Below are positions 55,533 through 64,000 of a DNA stretch of 64,000 bases, piece after piece. The notes beneath the pieces are model-generated. The model was not told where the DNA came from, did no database searches, and saw only the letters and a list, made by a program, of their open reading frames with translations. Position numbers and translations under genes: made by a program. The DNA lies in assembly GCF_030010555.1 (NCBI RefSeq), contig NZ_JASCQP010000021.1:124001-188000 (forward strand), written 5' to 3'. How positions within the stretch are numbered: position 1 is the stretch's first letter; the number at the start of each line of letters is the position of its first letter. This stretch comes from Halomonas rhizosphaerae (lineage in GTDB: Bacteria; Pseudomonadota; Gammaproteobacteria; Pseudomonadales; Halomonadaceae).

Positions 55533-56265
55533 CCAGCCAGTCCTGCACGTCGTCGCGCGCTGCATGCCGGGTCAGGTCGGTCTGCAGCGGCGTGATGGAA
55601 ACATAGCCCGCCTCGACGGCGGCGAAGTCGGTGTCCGGACCATCGTCGGCATTCTCGCCCACGGCGGCGATCCAGTAGCGCAGCCGGCCCCGTGGATCCC
55701 GGACCTCCAGGGGGCGGGCCGCCGGGCCGCGATAGCCCAACCGGGTGACCCGAAAGCCCTGGATCTCGCTCCATGGCCGGTCCGGCACGTTGACATTGAG
55801 CAGGCTGCGCGGCGGCAGCGAGAGCTGGTCGGCCGCACCGACCAGGCTAGCCGCCACCCGTCCGGCGGTCTCGAAGTGGCGCGAGCCGACCAGCGACATG
55901 GCGATGGCCGCCATGCCCAGGTTGCGCCCCTCCATGGCGGCGGCCACGGTGCCGGAGTAGAGCACGTCGTCGCCGAGGTTACCACCGTGGTTGATCCCCG
56001 AGATCACCAGGTCCGGCCGTTCGTCCCAGACGCCGTTGACCCCCAGGTAGACGCAGTCCGCGGGGGTACCGTCGACGCTGTAGAAGCCGTTGTCGAGCGA
56101 TGAGAGCGCCAGCGGTCGGGTCAGCGTGAGGGAGTTGCTGGCCCCGCTCTTGTCGCGATCCGGCGCGACCACCCGTAGCCGCGCATGGGGCAGCAGGGCA
56201 TCGTGGAGGGCACGCAGCCCCGGGGCATGCACCCCGTCGTCATTGGAGAGCAGCAGTCGACGCAT
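55519..56265 (-). CDS. surE: 5'/3'-nucleotidase SurE
   Basis: 248 residues. Metal-binding [11 protein letters not shown] at the N-terminus, [17 protein letters not shown], and [25 protein letters not shown] are the SurE signature. Dephosphorylates nucleotides, a stationary-phase survival function. The ATG shares bases with the truD stop (TGATG). The frame extending to 56574 is not used. Confidence 0.97.
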   Translation of the reverse strand: MRRLLLSNDDGVHAPGLRALHDALLPHARLRVVAPDRDKSGASNSLTLTRPLALSSLDNGFYSVDGTPADCVYLGVNGVWDERPDLVISGINHGGNLGDDVLYSGTVAAAMEGRNLGMAAIAMSLVGSRHFETAGRVAASLVGAADQLSLPPRSLLNVNVPDRPWSEIQGFRVTRLGYRGPAARPLEVRDPRGRLRYWIAAVGENADDGPDTDFAAVEAGYVSITPLQTDLTRHAARDDVQDWLDALT

Positions 56266-57380
56266 CACAGGCTCCTGTCGGAGGGAGGGGCCCCCAGGGT
56301 GGGATGAGAGATCAGTTCCCGCAGCACGGCGGTGGCGAAGGCGCCCCGCGGCAGGCTGAAGGCCAGCCAGCTCTCGCCGTCGCCGCGCGTCAGCCGCGCC
56401 TCGCCCAGGCGCAGCCGCAAGGCCCGGCGGGCCAGGCGGACACCGGCACGCTCGAGCCCGCCGCACAGGCCTGGATAGCGCGCGACCAGGGCGGCCTCGT
56501 GGGCCCGGGCCTCGCCGGCGGCACGCGACTCGCCGACGCCCCACAGTATCCCGGCGGGATGCAGGTCGAGGCACCTGGCCCGATCGGAAAGCTCGGCGAG
56601 CTCGGCGGCATCGTCGGGCGCAACGCCGAACTGGCTGGCGCTGCCGTCGAGCATCACCACCTCGCCAGGCAGCGGCGTCGCCCAGCTCTGGTCGCGGACC
56701 CGGGCGGCCAGCAGCTCGTTGAACAGGAAGCTGCGGGCCGCCGAGAGCAGCATGCCCTCGCGGTCATCACGCTTGCGCCAGCCGCGGGCCAGCATGGCCC
56801 GGGCGCGCTGCAGGTTGCGCCCGTCCGCGCCGAAGCGCTGGGGGCCGACATAGTTGGCGACCCCCGCGTCGCAGAGGCGCTGCCAGCGCGCCTCGAGCGC
56901 CGGGTCGGCCACCGCCGCCCCGGTGATCCGCAGGCGGAAGCGGTTGGCCCGGTGCACGCCGCGCTTGAGCTTGCGCGGATGACGGGCCTGGTCGAGCACC
57001 CGGATGCCCCGTTCGGCGAGTCGCGCCGCGAGCCCCTCGGGGGCCTCGCGGCCGGGCAGCTGCACGGAGAGCCATTGGCGGGTCACGGCGACCCGGTCCT
57101 TCATGCCCGCATAGCCGACCACCCGCGGCGAGACCTCGCAGAGCCGGGCCAGGTCGCGGGCGACCATGGCGGTGGTCAGGTCGCGCTTCTCGATGAACAG
57201 CCAGAGGTGCTCGCCCTCCCCCGCCGGGGCGAAGTCGAGGACCTCCTCGACGCGGAAGTCCTCGGGGACGGCGCGGTAGTCTCCGGGCGGCGGCGCACCG
57301 AGCTCGCCCTCCAGCACTCGCGGCCAGGTCGGCGGCCAGTCGATGGCATCCTCGACACCGGATGAAGCGACCTCACTCAC
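56265..57380 (-). CDS. truD: tRNA pseudouridine(13) synthase TruD
   Basis: 371 residues. [13 protein letters not shown] near residue 40, FIEKRDLTT, catalytic Asp in [18 protein letters not shown], and the TRUD insertion with [14 protein letters not shown]. The gene begins with GTG: GGGGAG lies eight bases upstream, it overlaps the ispF stop, and no ATG occurs before the conserved region. Confidence 0.95.
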   Translation of the reverse strand: MSEVASSGVEDAIDWPPTWPRVLEGELGAPPPGDYRAVPEDFRVEEVLDFAPAGEGEHLWLFIEKRDLTTAMVARDLARLCEVSPRVVGYAGMKDRVAVTRQWLSVQLPGREAPEGLAARLAERGIRVLDQARHPRKLKRGVHRANRFRLRITGAAVADPALEARWQRLCDAGVANYVGPQRFGADGRNLQRARAMLARGWRKRDDREGMLLSAARSFLFNELLAARVRDQSWATPLPGEVVMLDGSASQFGVAPDDAAELAELSDRARCLDLHPAGILWGVGESRAAGEARAHEAALVARYPGLCGGLERAGVRLARRALRLRLGEARLTRGDGESWLAFSLPRGAFATAVLRELISHPTLGAPPSDRSL

Positions 57381-57867
57381 CGGCAGTCTCCCCGTCGCGA
57401 GGGACCAGCAGTGCCACCGCCTCGGCGGCGATGCCCTCGCCGCGGCCGGTGAAACCGAGCCGTTCGGTGGTGGTGGCCTTGACGTTGACCGCCCCCCGGG
57501 AAAGGCCGAGATCCGCGGCGATATGCCCGGCCATGGCGCCGATATGCGGCGCCATCTTCGGCGCCTGGGCGATCAGCGTGGCATCCAGGTTGCCGACCCG
57601 GTAACCCGCCCCGCCCACCAACCCGGCGACATGGCGCAGCAGGGCGCGGCTGTCGGCGCCGGCCCAGGCCGGGTCGGTGTCGGGAAAGTGGCGGCCGATG
57701 TCGCCCAGCGCACAGGCCCCCAGCAGGGCGTCGCAGACCGCATGCAGCAGCACGTCGCCGTCGGAGTGGGCGACGAAGCCGCGGTCGAAGGGGATGGCGA
57801 CACCGCCGACCATCAGGTGGTCGCCCGCGCCGAAGCGGTGGACATCGAAGCCGTGGCCGATTCGCAT
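57373..57867 (-). CDS. ispF: 2-C-methyl-D-erythritol 2,4-cyclodiphosphate synthase
   Basis: MEP isoprenoid pathway enzyme, 164 residues. Metal ligands in [12 protein letters not shown] (Asp, His) and [32 protein letters not shown] and [24 protein letters not shown] are the family C-terminal motifs. Two ATGs occur in tandem (57870 and 57867); the first makes ATGA with the ispD stop. Adjacent ispD gives the preceding pathway activity. Confidence 0.97.
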   Translation of the reverse strand: MRIGHGFDVHRFGAGDHLMVGGVAIPFDRGFVAHSDGDVLLHAVCDALLGACALGDIGRHFPDTDPAWAGADSRALLRHVAGLVGGAGYRVGNLDATLIAQAPKMAPHIGAMAGHIAADLGLSRGAVNVKATTTERLGFTGRGEGIAAEAVALLVPRDGETAGE

Positions 57868-58622
57868 CATGCTCTCTTCGTCCCGCACGGGGACGCCTCG
57901 GAGTGGGTCGTCGAGGCCGCCTGGGCGGCCAGAGCCTGGGCGGACAGCACCAGTTCGGCCAGGGCCAGGTCCTCGGGATGGGTGATCTTGAGGTTGTCGC
58001 GACGTCCGCTGACCAGCCGCGGCGAGAGGCCCGCCGCCTCCACCGCCGAGGCCTCGTCGGTCACGGCGACGCCGCGCGCCTGCGCATCATTCAGCGCGCG
58101 GCGCAGCAGGCCGTGGCGGAAGCCCTGGGGAGTGAAGGCGTGCCAGAGCCCCTCGCGGGACTCGGTGGCCTGCACCCGGCCGGCGCCGTCATCACGTTTC
58201 ATGGTGTCGGCCACCGGGGCCGCCAGCAGCCCACCCACGGGGTCGTCGGCGATCGCGGCCAGCAGCCGCGACAGGTCGTCGACGGTGACGCAGGGCCTGG
58301 CCACGTCGTGGACCAGCACCAGGTCGTCCTCCGCGGCGTCCGGGGCGATGGTCTCCAGGGCGTTGACCACCGAGTCGACCCGCTCGGCGCCGCCGGGCGC
58401 CCGTCGCCAGTCGGTGAAGGGCACCCAGGCCGGGTCGAAGTGGCCATCGTCGGGATCCAGGCAGAGGCAGAGCCGGGCCTCGGGAAAGGCCGCGTGGAGG
58501 CGTGCCAGGGTGCGGGCCAGCACCGGCCGTCCAGCCAGCGGCAGGTACTGCTTGGGGAGGTCGGCGCCCATGCGTCGCCCCTGCCCCGCGGCGGGCACTA
58601 CCAGCCACAGGCGGCCGCTCAT
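57867..58622 (-). CDS. ispD: 2-C-methyl-D-erythritol 4-phosphate cytidylyltransferase
   Basis: 251 residues. CTP-binding loop [21 protein letters not shown] at the start, [15 protein letters not shown] in the middle, and [11 protein letters not shown] and [10 protein letters not shown] near the C-terminus. Third step of the MEP pathway. ATGA overlaps join it to ftsB upstream and ispF downstream. Confidence 0.97.
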   Translation of the reverse strand: MSGRLWLVVPAAGQGRRMGADLPKQYLPLAGRPVLARTLARLHAAFPEARLCLCLDPDDGHFDPAWVPFTDWRRAPGGAERVDSVVNALETIAPDAAEDDLVLVHDVARPCVTVDDLSRLLAAIADDPVGGLLAAPVADTMKRDDGAGRVQATESREGLWHAFTPQGFRHGLLRRALNDAQARGVAVTDEASAVEAAGLSPRLVSGRRDNLKITHPEDLALAELVLSAQALAAQAASTTHSEASPCGTKRA

Positions 58623-58969
58623 TGGCCTCCCTCCGCGCCGGGTGCCGGCCTGCCCACCAGGCCGGCATTGACCTCGAGGCCGGTGTTGTCCACCGCCACG
58701 CCGGGGACCCAGAAGAACTGCTCGTCGCTGCGCACCATGCCGATGTCGCTGCGGGCCCGTTCCTCGATGGCGTCGAGGCCGGTCTTGAGATCCACCACCT
58801 CGGCGGCCAGGCGGGCATTGCGGTCACGCAGCGGCTGGTTCTCTCGCTCCAGCACGGCCACGCGCTGGCGCACCTCGGTGAGCTCGCGCATGCCGCCCTC
58901 GCCGAGCCACAGCCGGTACTGCAGCAGCGCGAGCAGGATGATGAGCACGATGGCCAGCGACTTCAGCAT
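58619..58969 (-). CDS. ftsB: Cell division protein FtsB
   Basis: 116 residues. One membrane helix (about 3-20, KSLAIVLIILLALLQYRLWL), then a coiled coil (about 28-70, ELTEVRQRVAVLERENQPLRDRN), and the short conserved DAIEERARSDIGMVRSDEQFF. Bridges FtsL and FtsQ in the divisome. Enolase, usually just upstream, is not here; a DUF482 gene is 121 bases upstream instead. Confidence 0.95.
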   Translation of the reverse strand: MLKSLAIVLIILLALLQYRLWLGEGGMRELTEVRQRVAVLERENQPLRDRNARLAAEVVDLKTGLDAIEERARSDIGMVRSDEQFFWVPGVAVDNTGLEVNAGLVGRPAPGAEGGQ

Positions 58970-59089
58970 GCAGGGAGTCCGTCACGAGGTTGCCGATGGC
59001 CGGCATTATGCCAGTTTCGACGCCTGTCGGCAGGGCCTCGGGAACAATGCCCTCACCGCCGAGCGACGACCAATGCTGCGGTGCCCCCA

Positions 59090-60226
59090 TCAGACGTCCC
59101 GGAAGGGTAACGCCGCCTCGGCCGCCCGGCAGTAGGCCTCGACATGGGCTCGCTCCTCGGCGCAGAAGCGCGCCACGGCGTCGCGCAGGCGTGGATCGGC
59201 GATATGGTGCAGCGAGGTGAGACGCCGCGGGGCGAAGCCCCGGGAGAGCTTGTGCTCACCCTGGGTACCGGGGTCGAAGAGGGTCAGCCCCCGCGCCAGG
59301 CAGTGCTCGATGCCCTGGTAGTAGCAGGCCTCGAAGTGCAGGCAGTCGGCCACCACCTCGCTGCCCCAGTAGCGCCCGTAGAGCGTGCGCGTCCCCTGCA
59401 GGCAGAGCGCGGCGGCCACCGGGGTGCCCTCGCTGCGGGCCTGGATCAGCAGCAGCGACTCGGGCAGGGTGCGGCGCAGGCGCTCGAAGAAGTCGAGACC
59501 GAGGTAGCCATGGCGACCGCGTTCCAGGTAGGTGATCTCGTAGCAGCGGAAGAAGTGGGCCAAAGCCGGCGCGTCGATGGCCTCGCCCTCCAGGCGGTGC
59601 AGGGTCAGGCCCTGATCGGCGACGATCCGCCGCTCGCGACGGATCGCCTTGCGCCGTTTTGAGGTCAGGGCGGCCAGGAAGCCCTCGAAGTCGCCATAGC
59701 CGCGATCGCGCCACTGGAACTGCACGCCTCGCCGCGCCAGCAGGGACGGGCAGGCCGCCCGCCAGGCCTCGACCTCGACCGGCTCGGCGAACAGCAGGTG
59801 CCAGCTCGACAGGTCGCTGGCTTCCCAGGCCCCGGCCAGCACCCGGCGGGCGGCCAGGGGGTCGAGGTGCGACGCCAGGGCCAGGCGCGGCCCCGGTGCC
59901 GGGGTGAAGGGAATCGCCGAGAGCCCCTTGGGGTAGTAGTCGCCCCCGGCGCGTTCCCAGGCCTCGGCCCAGCCCCAGTCGAAGACGTATTCACCGAAGG
60001 AGTGGTGCTTGTGGTAGTGGGGCATGACGCCGACCAGCGCCTCGCCCTGCCAGAGGGTCAGGTGGCGCGGCACCCAGCCGGTGGCGGGGCTCGCCGCCCC
60101 GCTGGCCTCCAGGGCATGCAGGAACTCGTGGCGCAGGAAGGGATGGTCGTCGCCGACCAGCGCATTCCACCGTGCGGCCGGCACCGCCTCGATGGCGGAC
60201 ACTTCGCTCAGGACCAACTCCGACAT
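59090..60226 (-). CDS. DUF482 family GNAT-fold acyltransferase (FemAB-like)
   Basis: 378 residues, soluble. HPFLRHEFLHALEASG near the N-terminus, GVMPHYHKHHSFGEYVFDWGWAEA, then YYPKGLSAIPFTP, and TSKRRKAIRRERR with FFRCYEITYLERGRHGYL; C-terminal FDPGTQGEHKLSRGFAPRRLTSLHHI. This is the DUF482/peptidogalycan-biosynthesis-like family. Substrate is unknown; acyl transfer is inferred from fold alone. Divergent from the aldehyde dehydrogenase gene. Confidence 0.88.
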   Translation of the reverse strand: MSELVLSEVSAIEAVPAARWNALVGDDHPFLRHEFLHALEASGAASPATGWVPRHLTLWQGEALVGVMPHYHKHHSFGEYVFDWGWAEAWERAGGDYYPKGLSAIPFTPAPGPRLALASHLDPLAARRVLAGAWEASDLSSWHLLFAEPVEVEAWRAACPSLLARRGVQFQWRDRGYGDFEGFLAALTSKRRKAIRRERRIVADQGLTLHRLEGEAIDAPALAHFFRCYEITYLERGRHGYLGLDFFERLRRTLPESLLLIQARSEGTPVAAALCLQGTRTLYGRYWGSEVVADCLHFEACYYQGIEHCLARGLTLFDPGTQGEHKLSRGFAPRRLTSLHHIADPRLRDAVARFCAEERAHVEAYCRAAEAALPFRDV

Positions 60227-60338
60227 GGGAACTCCCGGAGTAAAGAGGGGACGGCAGCTGACAAGCCGTTGGCAGAAGGCCTACATTGTGCCCAGTACCC
60301 GAGCCCCCATCCATCCTCATCGACACACGGAGACGTGC

Positions 60339-61733
60339 ATGACCGACGCCCGCGCCCTGCAGGCGCGCCTGGACCAGCAGCGCCACGCCTTCGCCGCCGA
60401 CCCCTTCCCTTCGGCGGCGACCCGTCGCGACCGCCTAGCCCGCCTGGCGAGCATGACCCGTCACCATCGCGACGAGATCAGCCAGGCGATCCGCCAGGAC
60501 TTCGGCCACCGCGCCGAGGCCGAGACGCGTCTGGCGGAGGTCGTCCCGCTGCTGATGGCCATCCGCCACACCCGGCGCCACCTTAAGCGCTGGATGTCGC
60601 CCCGCCGTGCCGCCGTGCCCTGGCGGCTGCTGCCGGGCCGGGCGCGCATCCACCGCCAGCCGCTGGGGGTCGTGGGCATCATCGCACCATCCAACTATCC
60701 CTGGAGCCTGGCGCTGATGCCGGCGGTGGATGCCCTGGCCGCCGGCAACCGGGTGATGATCAAGCCCAGCGAACAGACCCCCACCACCAGCGCCCTGTTG
60801 GCCCGTCTGGTCGAGCGCTACTTCGCGCCCGACGAACTGTGCGTGGTCACCGGCGATGCCGATATCGGCCGGGCCTTCGCCGCCCTGCCCTTCGATCACC
60901 TGTTGTTCACCGGGAGTGCCCGGGTCGGCCGCGAGGTGGCCCGGGCCGCGGCCGACCATCTCACTCCCGTCACCCTGGAGCTCGGGGGCAAGGCCCCGGC
61001 CATCGTCGCCGATGATGCCGACCTGGCGCATGCCGCCCGGCGCATCGCCTTCGGCAAGTGGCTCAACGCCGGCCGGACCTGCATCGCCCCGGACCATGTG
61101 CTGATCGATGCGGCACGGCTGCCGGCCTTCATCGAGGCGATCCGCGAGGTGGTCAAGACCTTCTATCCGCAGGGCACCGCCAGCGACGACTATTCGGCGG
61201 TGCCCGGCGACGCCTCCCGCACCCGCCTCGAGGGCCTGCTCGACGAGGCCCGCGACCATGGCTGCCGGGTGATCGAGCTCGGCGAGCGCCTGGAACTCAG
61301 CCACGGCGCCAAGCTGCCGCCCACCCTGGTGGTCGACCCCACCGCGAACCTGGCGATCATGCAGGAGGAGGTCTTCGGCCCCTGGCTGCCGGTGATCGGG
61401 GTGCGCGACTTCGACGCCGCCCTGGCCCGGGTCGCCGAGGGGCCACGCCCGCTGGCGCTCTACGCCTTCACCGACGACCCGGCCCGCCGTCGCCGCCTGC
61501 TGGAGCAGACTCGCTCGGGCGGCATGGTCTTCAACGACACCCTGTGGCACTACGTGGTGCCCGCCCTGCCCTTCGGTGGGATCGGCGAGAGCGGCATGGG
61601 GGCCTATCAGGGCGAGACCGGCTTCCTGCGCTTCAGTCACCAGCGCAGCGTCTTCCGCCAGGCACGCCATAATGCCGTGGGGCTGCTCGATCCGCCCTGG
61701 CGCCGCTGGTGGCTGCGCCTGCTGGGCCTGTGA
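60339..61733 (+). CDS. NAD(P)-dependent aldehyde dehydrogenase, coniferyl-aldehyde-dehydrogenase-like
   Basis: 464 residues, ALDH superfamily class-3-like. Cofactor-binding PLGVVGIIAPSNYPWSL, FTGSARVGREVA; general base Glu in VTLELGGKAP; catalytic Cys in NAGRTCIAPDHVL; EEVFGPWLPVI and LPFGGIGESGMGAYQG towards the end. Closest style is coniferyl aldehyde dehydrogenase (CalB), which also handles medium-chain aldehydes; the true substrate is open. CGGAG lies seven bases before the ATG. Preceding in-frame codons to 60024 are antisense to the DUF482 gene. Confidence 0.9.
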   Translation: MTDARALQARLDQQRHAFAADPFPSAATRRDRLARLASMTRHHRDEISQAIRQDFGHRAEAETRLAEVVPLLMAIRHTRRHLKRWMSPRRAAVPWRLLPGRARIHRQPLGVVGIIAPSNYPWSLALMPAVDALAAGNRVMIKPSEQTPTTSALLARLVERYFAPDELCVVTGDADIGRAFAALPFDHLLFTGSARVGREVARAAADHLTPVTLELGGKAPAIVADDADLAHAARRIAFGKWLNAGRTCIAPDHVLIDAARLPAFIEAIREVVKTFYPQGTASDDYSAVPGDASRTRLEGLLDEARDHGCRVIELGERLELSHGAKLPPTLVVDPTANLAIMQEEVFGPWLPVIGVRDFDAALARVAEGPRPLALYAFTDDPARRRRLLEQTRSGGMVFNDTLWHYVVPALPFGGIGESGMGAYQGETGFLRFSHQRSVFRQARHNAVGLLDPPWRRWWLRLLGL

Positions 61734-61759
61734 GCCGGTCTATCAACCACAAAAATAGC

Positions 61760-61774
61760 GGTAATAAAACTACA
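61760..61774. promoter_or_regulatory. HexR-like operator upstream of edd
   Basis: GGTAATAAAACTACA matches TGTARTWWWAYTACA at 14 of 15 positions (first base differs). It lies 93 bases before the edd ATG in an AT-rich promoter region. HexR represses edd, glk and zwf in Gammaproteobacteria and releases DNA on binding 2-keto-3-deoxy-6-phosphogluconate. No hexR gene lies in the window. Confidence 0.7.
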
Positions 61775-61824
61775 AAAATTGCCGATTACCGGGTAGAATG
61801 GCCGAATAACCGGACGCTTTATTG

Positions 61825-61834
61825 GTAAGTTTAC
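61825..61834. promoter_or_regulatory. Small palindrome in the edd promoter region
   Basis: GTAA-GT-TTAC is a perfect short inverted repeat 33 bases before the edd ATG. Half-sites resemble those of HexR but the spacing differs. Possibly a second weak site or chance. Confidence 0.25.
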
Positions 61835-61866
61835 AAGACAACCGACACTCGATTCCGAGGTGACCC

Positions 61867-63753
61867 ATGGCCAGCACGACCCCCGCCCTCAACCCCACCG
61901 TCGCCGACGTCACCCGCCGCATCCGCCAGCGCTCCGCCGAACGCCGCGCCCTCTACGAGAGCCGCATGGCCGACCAGCACCGCCGCGGCGTGCACCGGGG
62001 CGAGCTCTCCTGCGGCAACCTGGCCCACGGCTTCGCGGCCTGCGGCGAGACGGACAAGAACTCGCTGAAGCTGATGAATTCGGCCAACCTCGGCATCATC
62101 TCCGCCTACAACGACATGCTCTCGGCCCACCAGCCGCTGGAGACCTTCCCCGAGACCATCAAGGCCGCCGCCCGTGCCATGGGCTCCACCGCCCAGTTCG
62201 CCGGCGGCGTGCCGGCCATGTGTGACGGCGTCACCCAGGGCCAGCCGGGCATGGAGCTGTCGCTGTTCTCCCGCGACGTCATCGCCATGGCCACCGCCGT
62301 GGGTCTCTCCCACAACATGTTCGACGCCGCGCTCTACCTTGGCGTGTGCGACAAGATCGTCCCGGGGCTGTTCATCGCCGCGGCCCGCTTCGGCCACCTG
62401 CCGGCCATGTTCGTGCCGGCCGGCCCGATGCCCAGCGGCCTGCCCAACAAGGAGAAGGCGCGCATCCGCCAGCTCTTCGCCGAGGGCAAGGCGAGCCGCG
62501 AGGACCTGCTCGAGGCCGAGTCGGCGTCCTACCACAGCCCGGGCACCTGCACCTTCTACGGCACCGCCAACTCCAACCAGCTGATGATGGAGATGATGGG
62601 CCTGCACCTGCCGGGCACCTCCTTCGTCAACCCCGGCACCGAGATGCGCGAGGCGCTGACCCGCTACGCCACCGAGCAGGCGGTCCGCAACACCGAGCCC
62701 GGCGGCGACTACCGCCCGTTCTACAAGCAGATCGACGAGCGCGCCATCGTCAACGCCATCGTCGGCCTGCTCGCCTCCGGCGGCTCCACCAACCACACCC
62801 TGCACCTGGTGGCCATGGCCGCCGCCGCCGGCCTGACCATCACCTGGGAAGACTTCACCGACCTCTCCGCGGTGACGCCGAGCCTGATGCAGGTCTATCC
62901 CAACGGCCAGGCCGACATCAACCACTTCCAGGCCGCCGGCGGGATGAGCTACCTGTTCCGCGAGCTGCTCGGCGCCGGCCTGATCCACGGCGATATCCCC
63001 ACGGTGTTCGGCACCAACCTGACCGCCTACACCCAGGAACCCTTCCTGGAGGAGGGCAAGCTGACGTGGCGCGAAGGGCCCGAGAAGAGCCTCGACGAGG
63101 ACGTGCTGCGCGGCGTGAAGGAACCCTTCGCGCCTACCGGCGGGCTCACCGTGGTCGACGGCAACCTGGGCCGCGGGGTGATCAAGGTCTCGGCGGTGAA
63201 GCCCGAGCACCGCGTGGTCGAGGCGCCGATCCGCATCTTCGAGGACCAGAACGACCTCAAGGGCGCCTTCGAGGCCGGCGACCTGGACCGCGACGTGATC
63301 GCCGTGGTGCGCTTCCAGGGCCCCAAGGCCAACGGCATGCCGGAGCTGCACAAGCTGACCCCCTACCTCGGCGTGCTGCAGGACCGGGGCTACAAGGTGG
63401 CGCTGGTCACCGACGGTCGCATGTCCGGCGCCTCCGGCAAGGTGCCGGCGGCCATCCACATCAGCCCCGAGGCGCTGGACGGGGGCCCGCTGGCAAAGCT
63501 CAAGAATGGCGATATCGTGCGCCTGGACGCCGACAGCGGCAGCCTCGAGGTCAAGATCGACGCCCATGAATGGGCCGAGCGCGAGCTGCGGGTCGGCGAT
63601 CTTGACCACTACCACGTGGGGCTGGGGCGCGAGCTGTTCGGCGGCTTCCGCCACCTGGCCATGCGCGGCGAGGAGGGGGCCGGGGTGTTCGGCGGCTTCG
63701 AGGCCGACGACCTGGCGCGCCAGGAGGGCCAGATCCACGACGAGGACGCCTGA
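61867..63753 (+). CDS. edd: Phosphogluconate dehydratase (Entner-Doudoroff)
   Basis: Converts 6-phosphogluconate to 2-keto-3-deoxy-6-phosphogluconate. 628 residues, IlvD/Edd family. [46 protein letters not shown] and [17 protein letters not shown] carry cysteines that bind the iron-sulfur cluster; also [25 protein letters not shown] and [30 protein letters not shown] lies six bases before the ATG. Only one base lies between its stop and the next ATG (TGAATG). Confidence 0.97.
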   Translation: MASTTPALNPTVADVTRRIRQRSAERRALYESRMADQHRRGVHRGELSCGNLAHGFAACGETDKNSLKLMNSANLGIISAYNDMLSAHQPLETFPETIKAAARAMGSTAQFAGGVPAMCDGVTQGQPGMELSLFSRDVIAMATAVGLSHNMFDAALYLGVCDKIVPGLFIAAARFGHLPAMFVPAGPMPSGLPNKEKARIRQLFAEGKASREDLLEAESASYHSPGTCTFYGTANSNQLMMEMMGLHLPGTSFVNPGTEMREALTRYATEQAVRNTEPGGDYRPFYKQIDERAIVNAIVGLLASGGSTNHTLHLVAMAAAAGLTITWEDFTDLSAVTPSLMQVYPNGQADINHFQAAGGMSYLFRELLGAGLIHGDIPTVFGTNLTAYTQEPFLEEGKLTWREGPEKSLDEDVLRGVKEPFAPTGGLTVVDGNLGRGVIKVSAVKPEHRVVEAPIRIFEDQNDLKGAFEAGDLDRDVIAVVRFQGPKANGMPELHKLTPYLGVLQDRGYKVALVTDGRMSGASGKVPAAIHISPEALDGGPLAKLKNGDIVRLDADSGSLEVKIDAHEWAERELRVGDLDHYHVGLGRELFGGFRHLAMRGEEGAGVFGGFEADDLARQEGQIHDEDA

Positions 63754-63849
63754 ATGACGCGCCCTGCCCTGATCGGTGGAACCCTCGAGAGCGGTGGCGC
63801 CCACGGTGCCGCCCTTACCGCCGCGGCCTGTCCGGAGGCATGCCCATGA
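63754..63849 (+). pseudogene. Vestigial duplicate of the glk start, 31-codon reading frame
   Basis: Directly after the edd stop, an ATG opens a 31-codon frame whose first eight residues (MTRPALIG) and first 23 bases are identical to the start of glk at 63846. After a nine-base gap relative to glk, GGTGG-ACC matches again, then similarity is lost. Its TGA overlaps the glk ATG as ATGA. It looks like a decayed partial duplication that may still couple glk translation to edd. Confidence 0.65.
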
Positions 63850-64000
63850 CGCGCCCTGCCCTGATCGGAGATATCGGTGGCACCAATGCGCGCTTCGCCC
63901 TGGTGACCCCGGACACCTTCGCGCCCCGCGACATCCTGAGCCTGCCCTGTGCCGACTACCCGGGCCTGGTGGAAGCGGTGCGCGACTACCTCGACCGGGT
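63846..64000 (+). CDS. glk: Glucokinase, N-terminus only
   Basis: The first 51 codons are in the window and the gene runs off the right edge. MTRPALIGDIGGTNARFALVT carries the phosphate-1 motif DIGGTNARF of the bacterial glucokinase family. It phosphorylates glucose, feeding the Entner-Doudoroff route with edd. The gene starts inside the stop of the vestigial duplicate and lies 92 bases after edd. Confidence 0.93.
   Translation, partial: MTRPALIGDIGGTNARFALVTPDTFAPRDILSLPCADYPGLVEAVRDYLDR

Overview
The window looks like chromosome from a high-GC, halophilic gammaproteobacterium, most likely of the Halomonadaceae (Halomonas and relatives). This rests on the dense GC-rich coding, gammaproteobacterial gene order (nrdR-ribD-ribB-ribH-nusB-thiL-pgpA; ftsB-ispD-ispF-truD-surE-pcm-nlpD-rpoS; tesA/ybbA-ybbP), the very acidic N-terminus of RpoS, and compatible-solute (glucosylglycerate-type) genes. 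The genus is an inference from memory of gene order; no search was run. I saw no rRNA, tRNA, insertion sequence, prophage or CRISPR array. Most genes are ordinary, and start/stop overlaps of the ATGA or TGATG type mark several tight operons.

Layout. 0-9.6 kb (all minus strand): nrdR, ribD, a bifunctional-looking ribB with a degenerate second domain, ribH, nusB, thiL, pgpA, a DUF945 protein, lon behind a heat-shock-like promoter, and the first codons of a thiB-like gene. Riboflavin synthase, usually found between ribD and ribB, is absent; an octanucleotide tandem repeat sits there. 9.8-13 kb: a GH13_18 sugar phosphorylase, a PCu(A)C copper chaperone and DsbG. 13.1-25.2 kb (all minus): a sulfur-oxidation island with rhodanese, DsrE-like and DUF2892 proteins, two persulfide dioxygenases, a Blh-type protein, type II sulfide:quinone reductase, SulP transporter, a split YeeE/YedE transporter, and a two-component system coupled to thiosulfate dehydrogenase TsdBA. 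Together these could take sulfide through persulfide, sulfite and thiosulfate to tetrathionate.

25.6-35.6 kb: an MBL-fold RNA-processing-type enzyme, gluconokinase, a GntR-family regulator with a TRAP transporter, glucosyl-3-phosphoglycerate synthase and phosphatase, and glyA. 35.7-46 kb: an unrecognised secreted protein, a two-domain PPK2, the YbbAP ABC system divergent from TesA with overlapping start codons, a DMT exporter, a SelW-like protein, an MFS transporter, a short LOV blue-light receptor and a PA3496-like small protein. 46-54 kb: ettA, a DUF2254 membrane protein, an LpxL-family acyltransferase, alr, rpoS and nlpD. 54-60 kb: a PopT-type (DUF368) polyprenyl-phosphate transporter, pcm, surE, truD, ispF, ispD, ftsB and a DUF482 acyltransferase. 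60-64 kb: an aldehyde dehydrogenase, then edd behind a HexR-like box, a vestigial copy of the glk start, and glk running off the end.

Central themes are inorganic sulfur oxidation, Entner-Doudoroff sugar/gluconate use, cofactor synthesis (riboflavin, thiamine), stress physiology (Lon, RpoS, polyphosphate, glucosylglycerate) and envelope maintenance.
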